64,000 nt of DNA from Mucilaginibacter celer (GTDB taxonomy: Bacteria > Bacteroidota > Bacteroidia > Sphingobacteriales > Sphingobacteriaceae): the NCBI RefSeq assembly GCF_003576455.2, contig NZ_CP032869.1:4836001-4900000 (forward strand), in the 5' to 3' direction. A model generated the notes under the pieces. The model had not been told where the DNA came from. It saw only the letters and a list, made by a program, of their open reading frames with translations, and did no database searches. This document shows, piece by piece, positions 61,702-64,000 of the stretch; within the stretch, counting starts at the first letter, position 1; every line of letters begins with the position of its first letter. The position numbers and the translations under genes were made by a program.

Positions 61702-64000
61702 ATGAAATTAAAATCGGCTGTTTGCATGGCTCTGCTATGTATCTCTTTTCAGGCCTTCGCCCAAACCAAAACTCCGGGCAAAATTGAACAAACCGGGCAG
61801 GTGTTATTACCCAACGGCTGGAAACTGAGCCCCGCGGGCAGGTCATTGCCCCTGGGCGATCTTCCACTTAACATGCAACTCTCCTCAACGGGTAGGTTGC
61901 TGGCTGTTACCAATAATGGGCAAAGCACCCAATCCATCCAGCTTATCGACCCTAAAAATGAAAAACTGCTTGATGAGCAGGTGATCAAAAAATCGTGGTA
62001 TGGCTTAGCTTTCAGCAGGGATGAAAAGAAGCTTTATGCCTCCGGAGGTAATGATAACTGGATCCTGATTTACAATATCAACGATAACAAACTGGGCACG
62101 CCCGATACCATTAAGTTAGCTCCGCATCCCTGGCCCAAAAGCAAGGTTTGCGCTACCGGCATGGTAACCAATAAAAGCAACAGCCGTTTGTATTCGGTAA
62201 CCAAAGAGGATAGCACGCTGTATATTATCAATCCTGATAAAAAAGAGATCATGAACCGGGTTAAACTCCCGGCCGAGGCTTATGCCTGTACCCTATCGCC
62301 CGATGAAAAAACGCTGTACATATCACTATGGGGCGGCAATATGCTGGGCTTTTATAATGTCGCTACGCAAACGCTCAGCACCATTAAAACCCCAAGCCAC
62401 CCTAACGAGTTGCTTTTAGATAAAAAGGGCAAATACCTGTACGTAGCCGATGCCAACGACAATGCCGTATCTGTTGTAAACACCGCTACCCATAAAATAG
62501 TTGAAACCGTATCAACGGTACTTTACCCAACACATTTAACCGGTTCAACCACCAATGGCCTGGCCCTATCGGCCGATGGCAAAACCCTTTACATTGCCAA
62601 TGCCGATAACAACTGCCTTGCCGTGTTTGATGTAACTACACCCGGTAGCAGCAAAAGCAAAGGTTTTATACCTGTTGGCTGGTACCCAACTAACGTAAAA
62701 ATGTTGGGTAATAAAATACTGGTATCAAACGGTAAAGGTTTCTCATCAATGGCTAACCCTAAAGGGCCTCAGCCTGTAAAGAAAACCGACAACAGCGGTT
62801 ATAAACAGGGTGCAATTAACAGCCGTGAGCAATACATCGGAGGTTTGTTTAAAGGCACACTGTCATTCATTGATAAACCAACAGATATCGAACTAAAAAA
62901 ACTCACCAAACAGGTTTATGCCAACACGCCGTTTACCGATAAAATTGAAAAAACAGCCAAAGGCGAAGAAGGCAATCCCATCCCCCGCCGCGCCGGCGAA
63001 AAATCGCCTATTAAATATGTTTTCTATATTATTAAAGAAAACCGCACTTACGACCAGGTTTTAGGCGATATGCCGCAAGGCAACGGCGATACCTCGCTTT
63101 GTATTTTTGGCAATAAGGTGACGCCTAACCATCATGCCATTGCCAATGAGTTTGTGCTGCTGGATAATTTTTATGTTGATGCCGAGGTAAGCGCCGACGG
63201 CCACAACTGGAGCATGGCCGCCTACGCTACCGATTTTGTGGAAAAAACATGGCCAACCAGCTACGGCGGCCGCGGAGGTAATTATGATTTTGAAGGCAGC
63301 CGCAAGGCAGCCTACCCCCGCGATGGTTTTATATGGGATTATTGCAAACGTGCCGGTGTTAGTTACCGTACTTACGGCGAATTTGTGACCGATGGCAACC
63401 CGGGTAAAGCAAACCTAAAATCGTTAGAAGGGCATTTTTGCGCTGCATCTCCGGGTTTCGACCTCAATGTAAAAGACGTAAAACGCACCGAGATCTGGGC
63501 GCATGATTTTGATTCGCTTTTAACTATTAATGCCGTACCTCATTTCAATACCGTTCGCATCTCTAACGATCATACCAGCGGGCAGCGCAAGGGAGCTATT
63601 TCACCTATTGCCGCAGTTGGTGATAATGATTTGGCTATCGGGCAGTTCATTGAGCATTTGTCGCACAGTGCTATCTGGAAAGAATCTGTTGTTTTTATTT
63701 TGGAGGATGACGCCCAGAATGGTCCGGACCATATCGATGCACACCGCTCGCCTGTGTTTGTAGCCGGGCCCTATGTAAAACGCAATGCTGTGATACATGG
63801 CATGTACTCAACATCGGGCGTTTTGCGCACCATGGAGTTGATATTAGGTCTGCCACCCATGAGCCAGTATGATGCCGCAGCCATGCCATTGTATGATTGC
63901 TTTACCAGCAAGCCCGACTTCACGCCTTACACCGCCAAAGCAGCACAGGTTAACCTGGAGCAGCGCAACGTAGCCGTAAACGAAAGCAGCCGGCGGTCGG
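61702..64000 (+). CDS. YncE-like beta-propeller / phosphoesterase fusion (3' end outside window)
   Basis: An exported protein (signal VCMALLCISFQAFAQ) with at least 766 residues in the window and no stop. Residues ~30-370 are repeating blade units (SADGKTLYIANADNNCLAVFD) of a YncE-type beta-propeller. From ~430 there is an alkaline-phosphatase-superfamily domain: FYIIKENRTYDQVLGD, DGHNWSMAAYATDFVEKTWP and EDDAQNGPDHIDAHRSPVF (metal ligands). This combination is annotated as a bifunctional YncE/alkaline phosphatase family protein in Bacteroidetes. The start follows an upstream TAATTTTG box. Confidence 0.9.
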   Translation, partial: MKLKSAVCMALLCISFQAFAQTKTPGKIEQTGQVLLPNGWKLSPAGRSLPLGDLPLNMQLSSTGRLLAVTNNGQSTQSIQLIDPKNEKLLDEQVIKKSWYGLAFSRDEKKLYASGGNDNWILIYNINDNKLGTPDTIKLAPHPWPKSKVCATGMVTNKSNSRLYSVTKEDSTLYIINPDKKEIMNRVKLPAEAYACTLSPDEKTLYISLWGGNMLGFYNVATQTLSTIKTPSHPNELLLDKKGKYLYVADANDNAVSVVNTATHKIVETVSTVLYPTHLTGSTTNGLALSADGKTLYIANADNNCLAVFDVTTPGSSKSKGFIPVGWYPTNVKMLGNKILVSNGKGFSSMANPKGPQPVKKTDNSGYKQGAINSREQYIGGLFKGTLSFIDKPTDIELKKLTKQVYANTPFTDKIEKTAKGEEGNPIPRRAGEKSPIKYVFYIIKENRTYDQVLGDMPQGNGDTSLCIFGNKVTPNHHAIANEFVLLDNFYVDAEVSADGHNWSMAAYATDFVEKTWPTSYGGRGGNYDFEGSRKAAYPRDGFIWDYCKRAGVSYRTYGEFVTDGNPGKANLKSLEGHFCAASPGFDLNVKDVKRTEIWAHDFDSLLTINAVPHFNTVRISNDHTSGQRKGAISPIAAVGDNDLAIGQFIEHLSHSAIWKESVVFILEDDAQNGPDHIDAHRSPVFVAGPYVKRNAVIHGMYSTSGVLRTMELILGLPPMSQYDAAAMPLYDCFTSKPDFTPYTAKAAQVNLEQRNVAVNESSRRS

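Overview
The window looks like a chromosomal segment of a Sphingobacteriaceae-type Bacteroidetes, most likely Mucilaginibacter or a close relative. The reasons are: SusC-like plug proteins of the MG2 type, DUF4369/TlpA thioredoxins, a DUF6702-HupE-M1 peptidase cluster, GH35 and GH2 glycosidases, short leaders with TAnnTTTG boxes instead of clear ribosome binding sites, and intergenic palindromes of kinds seen across this phylum. The genus is an inference from recalled protein style; no search was run. No rRNA, tRNA or CRISPR array was seen.

Layout. 1-9.7 kb: 3' part of parC, a secreted GH35 beta-galactosidase, a TPR membrane protein, an orphan kinase-like protein, groES-groEL and a MscS channel. 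9.7-17.9 kb: a tight seven-gene minus-strand operon (SpoIIM-like, membrane protein, DUF4129, DUF4350, MoxR, DUF58, unknown) with a divergent RDD gene. 17.9-23.7 kb: DUF2752/DUF5684 pair, L-serine dehydratase, a coupled pair of tiny genes, then PPTase-lipB-SGNH hydrolase opposite dcd. 23.8-31.4 kb: two large paralogous MG2/TonB-plug proteins, a Gly/Arg-rich exported protein, clpS and a histidine phosphatase lipoprotein. 31.5-41.6 kb: ilvE, tryptophan 2,3-dioxygenase, UspA, a SerB-ACT fusion, an epimerase, an arginase-fold protein and two TlpA-like paralogs.

41.8-48.1 kb: a 1.7-kb insertion sequence, then odhB and odhA (2-oxoglutarate dehydrogenase E2 and E1). 48.3-57.1 kb: a PIN-type toxin-antitoxin pair, DASH cryptochrome/photolyase, acid phosphatase lipoprotein, msrA, a DoxX-like protein, two Cys-rich exported miniproteins, an M1 peptidase, HupE/UreJ and DUF6702. 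57.4-64 kb: a secreted GH2 glycosidase, a second transposase gene in an IS-like unit, and the 5' part of a YncE/phosphoesterase fusion that runs off the window.

Most genes are housekeeping or polysaccharide and envelope genes. Functional links include PPTase and LipB, which together feed lipoylation of targets such as the two-lipoyl-domain OdhB, and the MoxR/DUF58/DUF4129/SpoIIM operon, a membrane-associated AAA+ system. The least explained material is intergenic: several families of palindromes, one of them a nested four-arm element present twice, and an IS that split the loop of the likely odhB terminator and duplicated exactly that loop.
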